A stretch of 64,000 bases of DNA from positions 1 to 64,000 of the forward strand of contig SKCR01035536.1 in NCBI GenBank assembly GCA_019454045.1, written 5' to 3'. Below, piece by piece: positions 1 to 12,222 of the stretch; the first letter of the stretch is position 1, and each line of letters begins with the position of its first letter. The stretch is from Zanthoxylum bungeanum (taxonomy: Eukaryota; Streptophyta; Magnoliopsida; Sapindales; Rutaceae). Under the pieces are notes generated by a model, which worked only from the letters and a program-made list of their open reading frames with translations, was not told where the DNA came from and did no database searches. The position numbers and the translations under genes were made by a program.

Positions 1-1557
1 TTTTTGGCTAAATGGTGATTCCTTGGCATCTTGGATTGGATCCATATTGGCCAAAGCCCATGCCTTAAGAATTAATTGAAAGCCCATTGGACTTTAATTA
101 AAATAGTATTGTATACTAATTGGGCCTTTGAGACCCATTTAGATTAGATTTAGAATCTAAATCTAAAAGGCACTAAAATAAGTATAATTATTTAATTTGG
201 AATTAAATACGAATTAGTATTGGATACAAATTAAATTGGATTTAAAATTGTAGTTCGATATAATTCAAGAATATGTACTTTGAGTATTTATTCATAAACG
301 AGTTGGACTCGCGCAAATCAAATCGTTGAATGAACATTGGATGGTCATTAATCAAAGATTAATTAATTGGATTATATTGATTGATAGCATGCTTTGTGTG
401 AATACTTGGATGTATTTGTATGAATAATGTATATCGGATGGATATTAGTAGGGTGGGGACAATTTTGGAAATTGTTGTAATAAATTTAGAATTTATTAAA
501 TTGGACCTGCGTGTCAGGCCTATTATCTCTTTACTCTTTGTATTTCTCTTCTCAACAATTCCCCTCAATATAAATGAGGTTTCTTAATGTATTATGTAAT
601 TGGGTAGAAGTATGAATAGTGCTAGCGGGAGAGAGGAAATGAGAGATTTGTTCTAGGAACAAATTTTTTATATATCCATCCGCATATCATTATTAATTTA
701 TTCGTACCTTATTATGCTTTTAGAATGCATGTTGAAGGGTGTATGATGAGACCTAATCAAAGATAATAAATTAGTTGCCAATTTACGCGAAAAACCCTCA
801 CTTTAATATTAAGCGTTTTCCTTCCATTGAGTGGTTCTCTCTCAAGATCCAAGATTGGCATTGGTTTGTTGGCCAAAGTCAAGATAATTGTTCATCGCGG
901 ACGTGTTTGAACCACGAAAGCTTTGTTACATATCGCATGTCTTGGGCAGTTGTGATTTGTTGGCCAAAGTCAAGGTCACTTCTGTACATCGACGTGGATT
1001 ACGAAGCTTTCCCACTGTCAATGGGTCACGCTTAACTGGAATCATTAAGCTTGTTGAGCCAAAGCCAAGGCTTAGATGAATTCAGAGGAAAAGGTTAGGA
1101 TGATATATTGATATATGTTTTTGGACTTGGAGGTCCACCTACCGGATCTAGGAATGGATATGATCCAATTGATCTTAGAGATCTATCTAGTTAAGTTTCA
1201 TACAACTTGTTGGCTAAAGTCAAGGTTGTGTGTTATTTAATGGGATCCTAGCCCAATAGGAAACTAGATTTCCCGAGTACTCCACAGAGGGTTAGAGGCT
1301 CGTCGAAAAATAGTGGGAGGCTAGTATTAATTTTGCAATTTCATTTAAATACTTGCCAATACGCGCTCCTTTTATTTTATTTATCGTTGTTATAAATATA
1401 TTAGTTGGACTAATATTGAATATTGCTTTCTTTGAACAGTTAGGCTGTACAAGACACTACTCCACTTGTAGTTGGTTATATAGTTGGACTATAGTAACCA
1501 TTACATTTTGAGTGTACCCAAAATCATTGATTGAATAGTTGGACTATTGCAATCGAG
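1..1557 (+). other. A1 leader between 5' LTR and gag, non-coding
   Basis: No reading frame here resembles a protein. The stretch aligns by eye with the leader of A2 (about 18973-20600). It carries four copies of a word close to TTGTTGGCCAAAGTCAAG near 865, 956, 1049 and 1207. It also holds short perfect palindromes with a TGG centre, for example 189-209, 1398-1416, 1479-1493 and 1534-1548. Its length of about 1.5 kb within the window is long for a copia leader. Confidence 0.75.
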
Positions 1558-2395
1558 ATGGCTGGAAAGATTAGCGTTAAAGACATAATCATGGGCGAGA
1601 ATATCTTTAATGGCTCCAATTTTCCAGATTGGGAGATGAATCTCAGGATAGTCCTGGGAGCCGAGAAGTTACTCTATGTCATAGAGAAACCTCTCGGGCC
1701 TGAGCCCAGAGTTAAGCAAATAGTAGAGCATGAGCTTTGGAAGACTCATCGTGATGATAACTTTAGTGCTCAATCTGTCATCCTTGCCGCAATGACTCCT
1801 CAATTTCATCGTCAGAACAGAGGATTGGATCATTACAGTATGATATTGAAATTGAAGGATCTTCACAGATCTAATCTTAGATCTCATAAGCATGAATTGC
1901 ACAAAAATCTCTTTCGCTCATGTATGTCAGATGGTACGTCTGTTGAGCACTATGTGTCGTAGATGATTGCTGACATCGAACAGCTAGGTCAGTTGGGCAT
2001 AACCTTCGAGGCCGAGACTTCTATAGATTTGATCTTACAGTCTTTGCCCGAATGTTGGGGTGAGTTCATCATAAACTATAATATGATGAACCAAGAGAAA
2101 ACTCTTGAAGAATTAATGGTGATGCTGAAAGAGGCAGAGCCAGAGCTTCTAAATGGCAAGAAGCGCGAGGCGCATCTTACTTCGACATCCCAGATGGCCA
2201 AGGCTTGGCCGAAGGCTTCTGGGGTGTGAAGAAAAGGAAGAAAATGGCAAGGCTAAATCATCACAGTCTTCTGGGAAGACTAATGACATATCCCAAGACG
2301 TCTGCTTACATTATGGCAAACGGGGTCACTGGAAGCGTGACTGCCGTGAGTACAAGGCGGAGTTGAAGAAAGTGAAGACGGGCAAGGCTCCGGCT
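1558..2395 (+). pseudogene. gag of copia A1, broken
   Basis: This encodes the nucleocapsid polyprotein that packages element RNA in the cytoplasm. The chosen start is the ATG at 1558 (MAGKISVKD), because A2 matches from this point; an in-frame ATG at 1531 also exists. An in-frame TAG at 1960 sits where CAG is expected, and the frame shifts near 2220. The retroviral zinc knuckle is at 2303-2344 and reads C-x2-Y-x4-H-x4-C, so its second cysteine is now tyrosine. A2 keeps that cysteine. Gag leads directly into protease. It cannot make a full-length product as it stands. Confidence 0.82.
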
Positions 2396-5393
2396 TCAGG
2401 TATGTTTGTTATAAACATATCCACTACTGGTTTTAAAAAATGGATTTTTGATTCTGTATGTGGTACTCACATATGTACTGGTGTGTAGGATCTGCTGACT
2501 AGCAGGATATTGGCTTCAGATGAGATCGACCTATTAGTCGGAAACGGGACGAGAGTCGCAGTTTTGGCCATTGGGACCTATGTTTTGTATCTGCCTTTAG
2601 GGCATGTAATTACATTAGGTGACTGTTATTTTGTACCTAGTTTGACTAAGGAACATCATCTCTTCCTTTTGTTTAACCCGTTACGGGTGTACCTTTGTAT
2701 TCTGGAACACTAGGTGTTTTGTATATAAATATAACATTTTGATATGTACAGCAGATGTTAATAATAGTCTTTATATTTTGAATATAAATGAATCTCAAAC
2801 ATATAACATGACAAATAAAAGGCTCAAACTAAGTAACACAGATGAGACTTATCTGTGGCATTGTCATCTGGGACGCATTAACAAGACTCGTATATCCACT
2901 CGTTGGAAGAATGGATACTTGGACTGATTTGATTCCAATTCAAATGATGTCTGCGAATCTTGTTTATTAGGCAAAATGCCTAAAACGCCTTTTAGCGGTA
3001 AGGGTGTACGTGCCACTGAACTGTTAGCCCTCTTTCATAGTGACGTATACGGGCCCATATCTAGCTAGGCTAGAGGTGGTTATGAATACTTCGTAACCTT
3101 TACGGATGTTGCATCGCGTTATGGTTATGTGTGTCTTATGAGACACAAGTCGGAAATTTTTGAGAAATTCAAAGAGTTTCGACACGAAGTAGAAAAACAG
3201 ACCGGTAAAAGTATTAAAACATCACGGTTGGACCGTGGTGGAAAATACTTGAGCAATGAGTTTCTCGATTGCTTGAAAGAGTATGGTATTCTTTCACAGT
3301 GGACTCCTCCCAGAACGCCTCAATTAAGTGGGGTGTTCGAACGGAGAAATTGAACTTTGTTGGACATGGTAAGGTTAATAATGAATCGCACTGAGCTATC
3401 AATTTCCTTCAGGGGATATGCATTGAACAATGCAATACTTATTTTGAATAAGGTTCCGTCAAAGTCTGTTGGACAGACTCCATATGAAATATGGACAAGA
3501 AAGAAACCGGGTTTCTCATTCCTGAAGATTTGGGTATGCTGGGCATATATTAAACGTTTGGATAGTGCCAATTAGAACCCAAATCGGATAAGTGCCTATT
3601 TGTAATTGGCTATCCTAAGGAAACCAAATGATATTATTTCCACAACCCATAAGAGAATAAAATATTTGTTGCTCTCCATGCAGTTTTCCTTAGAGGAATT
3701 CCTAAATGCAGTGGTAAGTGAGAGGAAAGTAAAACTCGATGTTCGATGAAAATCGGAGTGATACTGTTCATCAAAAATGAGATTGTTCCATAATCTTCTA
3801 ATACACAAGAACCGCGTAGGTCGGAGAGAGTCAAAAAATAACCTAAGAGGTATGGTTTCTGATCTCACCTCATGTAGACATTAATCTTATTGAGGATAAT
3901 AAACCGGCTACGTATGAGGAAGCGATACAAGGTATCGACTCCGCTTTATGGCAAGAGGCCATGAAGTCCGAAATGGATTCCATGTATACAACCAAGTTTG
4001 GACACTGGTTGATGTACCAGAAGGCAGTGTGTCTATTGGTAGCAAATGAGTCTTCATGGTGAAGACAGACATGGATGGCAACATATAAACGTACAAAGCT
4101 AGACTTGTAGCGAAAGGGTATCGTCATCAACATGGTGTCAATTACGATGAAACCTTTTACCCGTTGCCATGATTAAATCCATTAGGATAATGCTTGCTAA
4201 AGCTGCATATTTCGATTTTAAAATATGGCAGATGGACATCAAAACCGCTTTCCTTAACAGAAATCTTTTGGAGGATGTTTACTTGCAACACCCTGACAGT
4301 TTTGTCATGCCAAAACATGCAAACAAGGTTTGCAAGTTAAATCGATCCATTTATGGATTGAAACAAGCATTACGTTCTTGGAACCAACGTTTTGATGAGA
4401 TCATATTACAATATGGTTTCATTCAAAACGAAGATGATTCTTGTGTATATAAGAAGATTAGTGGGAGCGCATAGACAATGATTGTCCTATACGTTGATGA
4501 TGTATTGTTTCTTAGCAATGATATTCCTATATTTAAATCGCTGAAAGCTTGGCTTTCATTAAAATTCTCCATGAAAAACTTGGGAGATGCAACCTTTATT
4601 CTAGGAATAAGGATCTACTGGGATAAATCTAAAAGTTGTTGGCACTCTCCGAGAACTCGTAGATTAACACATGGCTTCTCTCTATCTAAGGACATGTGTC
4701 CTAAAACTCAAGATGAGAGAGATTCAATGAGTTGGATCCCGTTCACTTAAGCAGTCGGATCGATCATGCATGCCATAACATGTACGCGACCTGGTGTCTC
4801 ATATGCTTTGAGCATATGTAGTCACAATCAGGCCGATCCAGGTGATGGTCACTGGATTGATGTGAAAAACATCCTTAAGTATCTTAGAGGATCTAAGGAT
4901 GCTTTCTTAATTTATGGAGATGGAGAACTTGAGGTGACTGGGTTCATAGTTGCAAGTTTCAAAATCGATAAAGATTACTGTAAGTCACAATCAGGGTACA
5001 TATTTTGTTTGAACAATGGAACATTGAGCTAGAAATCTTCCAAGTAGGATATTGTTGCCGATTCAACAATAAAAATGGAATACATTGCCGCGGCTGAGGC
5101 AGCAAAAGAAGTATTTTGGATCTATAAAATTCATAATTGGATTAGGAGTAGTTCTGTTAGCAACTGAGCTAGGCTACATCACATGCTAAGGAAGTACGGT
5201 CTCATCAATGATCCAAATATGTACTTCGACGGTTCATCTGATTCGTGAGATCACACATCGTGGTGATGTCAAGATCGAAAAGATCGTTTCAGATGATAAC
5301 CTTGCATATCCACTGGCGAAAGCGATATCTCAGCATAAGTATGAGCGACCCATACATAGTTCAGATGTTGGACACTTGAGTGATTGGCTATAG
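2396..5393 (+). pseudogene. pol of copia A1 (PR-IN-RT-RNaseH), broken
   Basis: The domain order is that of Ty1/copia, with integrase before reverse transcriptase. The protease motif near 2448 reads DSVCGTHIC where copia elements usually have DSGCGTHIC, and a TAG follows at 2486. The integrase zinc region starts near 2848 (WHCHLGRI). Its core shows HSDVYGP near 3035, DRGGKYL near 3228 and ERRN near 3341, so the three catalytic acids are still readable. Reverse transcriptase includes MDIKTAFLN near 4232 and an intact YVDD box near 4490. RNase H ends near 5393 with LAYPLAKAI where elements usually have LADPLTKAL. Several stops and at least four frame changes make it a pseudogene. Confidence 0.85.
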
Positions 5394-5407
5394 GCCAAGT
5401 GGGAGAT
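5394..5407 (+). other. A1 polypurine tract region
   Basis: The purine-rich stretch AAGTGGGAGAT lies directly before the LTR start TGTTGGACAATT. This is the usual plus-strand primer of copia elements. Confidence 0.75.
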
Positions 5408-7274
5408 TGTTGGACAATTATGACTCATAGCATCACTATTTGTAAAAGACATGGTGTTTTTGTACAAATTAACTATGTGACAAAGGAAATTGCTCTTTTA
5501 TGATTTTGTAATTGGATTACTTGGATATATAAATGATAAAAGTCCTTATGATTAGTTCCGGATTAATAAGGTATGAGACAATATTAATCCATGAAAGGTT
5601 TAATCATTAAATATCCATAGTCGTAGTATTATCGAGACTAGACATCGATAATGCGGAATAGGCTAGTATTACACTTGTGCGCGTTATGGAAGCTTAACGG
5701 CATAGTTCTCATATATTTAAATATTGGATACTTATGTAAGTGTGATATGAGGTTCTGTTAGCCGTTGGACTGGGAACAGCTTCGCTCTGGATAAACCCCT
5801 CGGAATCCCATTGGTAGTATGATTATGTGTCTATGGGAATCCGAATCAAGGTAGGTGTATATGGTCTTAACCTGATACTTGCATCGCTAATACTTGCGAC
5901 AATCAGTATACTTTGGTTTTGGTCGTCTGGAGCTTTAACAGGTTCTCTGTACGCCTCTTCTGGGTATACTGAGAATCGTAGTGTATTGGGTGTGATGTCA
6001 AGATGTAAGTATCACTTCAGTCATATGGAGATGACGATCACGCATGGATACAGAACTAGTACTCTTAAATACTTCAGCTATCGGGATAATATGACTAGGT
6101 CATGATTATCCGATTACATAGACTAGTTGCTAGTGATCCGATATATGCTTCGTACGGGGCAGACACAATTCCAGCCCTAGGCCTAGCATGTGACATCCTG
6201 ATTTTGGATCGTAATACGCAATACATAGTATACTATACCTGATATAGATTATATATTCTTCGTTGAATATTTCTGGAGAATTGGGAAGGCACGGTGCTTT
6301 GCTAGAAGCCAACCATGTCTTGTGAATCGGTGAGAACGTGGTACGCGGTACGCACGTGTCGTATTGTCCGACAACCGGATTTACAGCCAACATATCAAGG
6401 GAACTCTTGGGTCGCTTCCCAAAGATTCACCGATGACATTTGACTCGAACAGAATTAATCTTGGATTAATTATAAGAGAGAGAAAATTAATCTTGGATTA
6501 ATTGCGGCAATAATTTATCTGGGATAAAATTCGAATAGAAGAGAGAACACGATTAATTTGGAATTAATAGATTAAAAAATATATTGGATATATTAATAGA
6601 AATTAGATTTCAAAGGGGAATAAAAAATGGATTTTAATTCGGGCGAACGAATTAATTTGGAATTAATTCACAAGTGACTGTCGTAATAATTTTGCTATGC
6701 ATTATTATTTAATTAAATTAGATTTAATTACGTCACAACGGAAAATTCGTTTAATCGGATCAAACGAACCCAAGCCCGAAGTGTGTAGTCTCACCCAACT
6801 TGAATTTTGAATTTAAGTGTGAGACCCACCAACTTACATCACTAGTCATTCAAGTTGATGGAAGTGGTTGGGAGCTTTTATGGTAACTTCTCCAACACAC
6901 TTTGCTTTTTTTTTTTTGCTTTTTGGAAAAGCATATACCACTTTTTTGCAAGGCAATTTTGGTAAATTGTTTTTAGAAAACACAAAACACTATTTATCTT
7001 ATCTCTTCCTCTCCCTTGGTCGAAACTTTGCAACTCTTGGAGGGCAAAATTTTCTTTCAATTTTTGTTCAAGCTAGCACTTAAAGGAGTCAATTAAAGGT
7101 GATAGGGAAACTCACCCTTGAGTTTGGAACACTCAACAAAGCTTGGAGCTTTCATACAACAAAGAAAAAGTCTTGAAATTCATCCGATCATTGTAAGTTT
7201 TTCCGCAACTTCCTTTGATTTTATCCACACATAAATCTTGTTTAGGATCATTGGGCATGTCTAGGACACTAACA
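5408..7274 (+). repeat. 3' LTR of A1, 1,867 bp
   Basis: It starts TGTTGG after the polypurine tract and ends CTAACA. It is collinear with the A2 LTRs, though clearly diverged. The segment 6453-6730 is packed with short perfect palindromes, and 6909-6921 is a T-run. It contains no coding sequence. Confidence 0.85.
6453..6730. repeat. Cluster of 3-base-centre palindromes in A1 LTR
   Basis: Perfect inverted repeats with a three-base centre lie at 6453-6471 and 6485-6503 (arms AATTAATC, centre TTG), 6514-6528 (TTTATC, TGG), 6552-6568 (ATTAATT, TGG), 6578-6594 (AATATAT, TGG), 6649-6669 (GAATTAATT, TGG) and 6710-6730 (TAATTAAAT, TAG). The arm sequences differ from site to site while the centre stays almost constant. 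No coding or known regulatory role is apparent. Confidence 0.85.
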
Positions 7275-8468
7275 CCGGCTCTATTTATGAGATATTTGTG
7301 AAGGGTTATATTCATATGTAGTGACTATATCGATGGATTCCGATGTTGTTCGGCATATTTTCCATCTACGGTAACGGGAGTTCAACTTCGAGTTTTTAGT
7401 GGAATAACGTGGAGTTAATAATTCGTAATATTGGATTAAAGGGTTTAATTAATATTTCGTAATTATTAGAGCTCGGAACCGTAGGTCCATTTGGTCCCCG
7501 TGCTAGCTCGGTTGACTGTAGCAAACCTAATATAATTAGATTGTCTAATAATATTCTCACATTATATTTATATATTATTAATATGAATAAAAATATTTTT
7601 GTCACAAATGAAAATAATATTAAATTAGTTTAATATTATGTTTTCTAATATTTCTGATAATGAGATAATCATATAATAATTATGAGATAATTATTACATC
7701 ATAATTGATAATGCATAATTATGAGATAATTATGACATCATTATTTGATAGTGGTAAATGCATTATCAAGACAAGCCTTAATGGTTTACCAAATCATCCA
7801 CCAAGTTTTTGTTAATTAGTTTCGACCTAATTACCTAACTTGTTCCATTAATTCATTGATTTGGTTGACACTCCACTAAAGTGTGTTTTCCATTCAAAGA
7901 ATGAGTGGATGTTGGTGGAATGGCTTTAGTTTATATTCTTTACCATTCCCACTCAAATGAGAGGTAATCAAGAGTTATTCACACTTAGTTTTTTTGAAAA
8001 GCAATTCAAGAGAAAGCAAAAAACATTCACAAAAATTGTGAGTAAAGTGGAGAGAAAAATCCATAATTTTTTCTTCAATAGTTGAGAGAAAATTCTTATT
8101 TTCAGTTGTTGAGATTAGAAAGAAAAACAAGAGTGAACAAGATATTTGATCTTCTTCATCTCATCTTTCTTAAAGCCAAGAGAGTTTGTGACAAACATCA
8201 TTTGTCTAAATAGTTTAGAGTTTGATATTTCTCTAAAAAGTTTAGATTTTTATGAGTGAAGCCCATACTTCGGTTTGTTGGTTTCGATATATAGCTCGAA
8301 AGATTGGGTGGTTGATTCTACGGTAGAATCTCAAAGGAAATTCATCAAGTGGTTGGTGGAGTTCGACTTCAACAAAGGAGAAGGCAAAAGAAATTTTGAA
8401 GGTCTATACCGGAGTCAGTGCCCACAATAGCAACTTCCGCTGCGCTAAGGAAAAGACATTTCCTACAA

Positions 8469-8482
8469 TTGGCATCGAGAGC
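8469..8482 (+). other. Primer binding site, family B remnant
   Basis: TTGGCATCGAGAGC follows the LTR end TCCTACA after one base. It resembles the initiator-methionine tRNA site TGGTATCAGAGC. The same word occurs in reverse at 38415-38428 in element B. Confidence 0.75.
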
Positions 8483-8765
8483 TAAGGTTAAAAAGTTTTC
8501 TTAACCCTTCTCTTTTAAGTTTAAGTTTTAATAATTTATTTTAGATATAAATTATTAATATGCATGTCATGATGAGTAGGTACAATTAGATTCATGAGAT
8601 GAATGGTTTGAATGTTCATGTGATGGATGTTTATTTTTGATTCATGAGATGAATGTATTGCATTGATCTTTAATTTTTTCCGGCTCTTATTTTTAGATTT
8701 GGGAATGTAAGACTATAAGTTCATAATCTTTCAAGTGTTGCAAGTTCATTTCCTTTGTAATAAGT

Positions 8766-9157
8766 TCAATTGTTGAGAGAAAATTCTTTTTTCAGTTGTT
8801 GAGATTAGAAAGAAAAACAAGAGTGAACAAGATATTTAGTCTTCTTCATCTCATATTTCTTAAAGTCAAGAGAGTTTGTGACAAACATCATTTCTCTAAA
8901 TAGTTTAGAGTTTGATATTTCTTTAAAAGGTTTAGATTTTTGTGAGTGAAGCCTACACTTCGATTTGTTGGTTTTGAGATATAGCTCGGAAGATTGGGTT
9001 GTTGATTCTACGATAGAATCTCAAAGGAAATTCATCAAGTAGTTGGTGGAGTTCGAATTCAACAAAGGAGAAGGCAAATGAAATTTTGAAGGTTTATGCC
9101 GGAGCCGTTGCCCACAATAGCAACTTCTGCTGCGCTAAGGAAAAGACGTTTCCTACA
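8766..9157 (+). repeat. Truncated second LTR of family B remnant
   Basis: It repeats 8078-8467 with scattered substitutions, and both copies end in TTTCCTACA. It is the terminal part of the 3' LTR of the collapsed element. Confidence 0.8.
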
Positions 9158-9400
9158 TATCTTTCACTATATATTTTTTGGAAGTTCAGCAATAACCCAA
9201 CAATCAAAGGTGTCTTCTGAGCTACAATATAAGCATAAAGATACGACCTGAGGGCACTCTTCTTAATATTTCTGCGTTTTAGAGTTTCTAATTAACACAG
9301 TATATCCGGTTGGACTTACATCACGTCCAGCCGGACATGCACACACATTGCTTTTTATACCTTATTAAATGCTTAGCTATTTTGTATGTTACGCTCTTCA
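9158..9400. repeat. Repeat C, copy 1
   Basis: Shared by eye with 29181-29380 in the same orientation, including CTATCTTTCACTATAT-like and GGTGTCTTCTGAG words. It is rich in GTCCGGCCGGAC-like motifs (for example 9300-9345). I do not recognise the family; it could be part of an old LTR. Confidence 0.55.
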
Positions 9401-9830
9401 CTATTAATTTATTCATGTTTAGTTGTTTTTCCTATTGTTTTAACTGTTAATATGCATGTGTTTATTTTACTGGCCAAGGTAAAATTAATATGCATGATTT
9501 TATATACTTGTATGTTCTAATCTGTAAGGCATATCCAACCTGACCTAGTTATGGACAATCTTTCATGTCTTTGGGTATAACAAGGGTGTATTCACTTGGT
9601 CGATTGAACCCTTAAGTAGAGAAACCTAGTTATGGGCAACCCTTCGCCAATAAGAGCCTATGTTGTACCCTTATGAGCCCACATAAAAAGTCCATAGTTG
9701 ATTATCCTATAGGCGCCTCCCTTATGCTTGTGTTTGGGCTACTTAATAACTTGAATTAGCTTGAACCTTTTACCATAGGATGTAAATTTATTGGGCATTT
9801 TCAACTAGGACAAGTTTATATTTTTATTAT
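9401..9830. other. No gene seen, degenerate repeat-like DNA
   Basis: AT-rich sequence with no plausible protein. The phrase CCTAGTTATGG-CAA occurs twice (near 9543 and 9626). Nothing else can be supported. Confidence 0.5.
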
Positions 9831-12222
9831 TGGGGTTTTGGGCGGCAATTTGGGTAAACGCAAGGGAACGCAGAAAATCAAAATTTTCCAATTTCAATAA
9901 TTTTTCTTGAGTAATTAAAATAACTAATTTATTTTAATTACTTAATACTTAAAAACTAAATTTTTTTCCCAAAAATCAGATTTTCCGTAAATTACCGTTT
10001 ATCCTCTAAACTTTATATTTTTATCATTTTAGTCCTAAATTGTCAAATATAATTCTAATTGATTCCAAATCAATCCCAAAATAATTTATGCATGTCTTAT
10101 ACATTAAAATACAATTTACAACTCAAGAAAACTGATTTTCCAGAAATTTTCGAGAGGTCCCTAAACTTTCAAGAATTTGTAATTTGGTCATTTTAGTTCA
10201 AAACATGTCAAGATCAAGTCCAAAAATTCCCAAATTTAATATACATCATATATACATCAAATTACATCACATATATGAAAAGCCCCAAATTTGGAGTGGG
10301 TTATGAACCCTAATTTCACAATTTCAACAAATTGATAAATTAACACCAAATTAATTAAATTCAACACTTTAATTCAATTCCCACCACACCAAACAAGTCT
10401 CACCATCATGAAACAACTCAAGAACAATTCTAGGTCATTTATGAGTGGCTAAGTAACTCTAGAATGGTAACTCACCATCAAATGGTAAAAAGAATGCTTA
10501 AGAAATAATTTTATGTAACCTTAATACATATACATGCTTCCATCTTTCTATCAAGTTCCCAACCATCAAAATACATCCACAAGAGAGTACAAAAAAATCT
10601 AAGTTACAAATATTGAAGCCTAGAGTCTTAGAAACATTTTTCATAACGAAGAAAGTAACAAAAATTTACAAAAAATCCAAGATTTCCAAGCCTTTTGCTT
10701 TCTTTCTTCCTTTTTTTTCTCTCAAGCTCTCTTTTTTCTTTTGATTTAGGGTTCTTAGATAATTATACAAAAAATAAAACAATGCTTTATATATTTTTCA
10801 CAATTGCCGAAAATTGGAAAAAAAAATACAAGCCAAATATTTTTAATTTTGTTTCAATAAAAATGGAAAATGACTTCATAAAATTTATGGTATATATCCA
10901 TTAAAAGATTTAATGTATATCACCACTTGCACCAATTAAATTAAGCCATTTAACCAAATCAAAATTGGCCAATTAATCCAATTAAAAAAATGCCATTTTG
11001 CTTACTTTATTAAAGTAAAAGATATTTATCATTTAATTAATTTAATTATTCAAAATTTGAATAATCAAATAATTAAATACAAATATCTTAAATATATGTA
11101 TTATATTTGCATTAAATAATAAAAATACATATATTAATTATAAATGTCAAATATCACAATTCGATATTTAACAAATGGCCGAAAGATCTCAAACGCATGT
11201 ATTTTTGTTTAGCCGTTAAACGACTTATAAATAATCAGTATTATTTATAAAATTTGCCATAGAGCTCTACAAGTATATTTCATTAGTGAGACTCTCTAAG
11301 TTCAGGCATATCCGTCACAAAATTTAATTTCGTGTCAATAATTTACCCACCCGTAAATTATGACGAACACTGATAAAATCTCTGAACCATACAAGTCGAG
11401 GTCATTGTATACGTATAATCTTTCTATCACAGGTATCCAGATTATCCCAAAGATATAGATATAAACGTCAAATCTCTTTAGGTATAATCCCGCCGACGAT
11501 TCTTTTAGCAATCTCTTAAATAACACTTAGAACTGATTTCTATAGTGTACCACGGGCCCATGGATTAACAGATTGCTAATTTCATAAAGGATACCTATGC
11601 TCTGTACACAGAACTGACGGATCCTATCTTGATACACACATGATATCCTGAGGATCAGTCCACACCCAACGAACATGCGGAGGTCTGATCTAAATAGATC
11701 GGTGATGTGACTGCCATCAAAGTGTGGAGGATACCTCATACATCCACAGTGGTACCTCAAGTCGGAGGATCATTATGCTCACTCAACCCGAGAAGATTCT
11801 TATTGACGTTATTGTACCATATATTAAGAATCTTCAGTGAGTCGTTCAGTGTTTATCCGATATAAACACCTACGTGTCTATATGAGTCTCCCGAGACTCA
11901 TGATTCATTGAGAAACCATTGGAATCCAACATTCCAATATACGACACGTACCGGTCTCAGCAGGTTTACTTACTAACCAAGTAATTGTAAACCTTAACCA
12001 GGAACATTTAAAGAATGATATTGTTATGATACTGCTCAATGTCAGTTGTGACGCTTTTGCAACTGTATCATAACCAATCACTCTATGGTCATTTACGTCT
12101 TTACCATATAATAAAAGAATTTATATTATAGAAATTGTTTATTTTATTCACTAATAAAATATTTACAAGAGTATTGACATGGAAATACATAAGAAATTGG
12201 TGCTCAGAGCACCAACCCCAAC
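9831..12222 (-). mobile_element. Putative solo LTR, about 2.4 kb
   Basis: On the minus strand the block begins TGTTGGGGTTGGTGCTC at 12222 and ends ...CAAAACCCCA at 9831, the TG...CA form of an LTR. A 7-bp palindrome, GGTGCTC-T-GAGCACC, sits just inside the right end. No primer site, polypurine tract or coding region adjoins it. The flanks (ATTAT at left, TTCAT or ACATT at right) do not form a clear target duplication, so the ends may be decayed or misplaced. It could instead be a truncated LTR. Confidence 0.45.

Larger units (their letters stand above)
1..7274 (+). mobile_element. Ty1/copia LTR retrotransposon A1, 5' part outside window
   Basis: This is the 3' portion of a long copia-type element of the same family as A2 (16320-26265). 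Its first base corresponds to about position 18973 of A2, so the 5' LTR and primer site lie left of the window. Visible parts in order are a non-coding leader, a broken gag-pol, a purine-rich tract and a 3' LTR ending ...CTAACA at 7274. Just after the LTR comes CCGGC, and intact family B LTRs read ...GACCCGGCTCT at this point. A1 therefore inserted into a family B LTR, and CCGGC is the likely target duplication, its partner being off-window. The coding region is better preserved than in A2. I did not assign a copia lineage. Confidence 0.88.
7275..9157 (+). mobile_element. Rearranged remnant of copia family B
   Basis: This remnant has three joined parts. 7275-8467 is the end portion of a family B LTR, matching in reverse the LTRs at 29386-32518 and 38430-40401, and cut at the left by A1. 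8468-8764 is the start of the internal leader, beginning with a primer site. 8766-9157 is again the last ~390 bases of a family B LTR, ending CCTACA. All of gag-pol and the first part of the 3' LTR are missing. The join near 8765 shares TTCAA, suggesting microhomology repair. TATCT at 9158 may be the target duplication. Confidence 0.8.
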
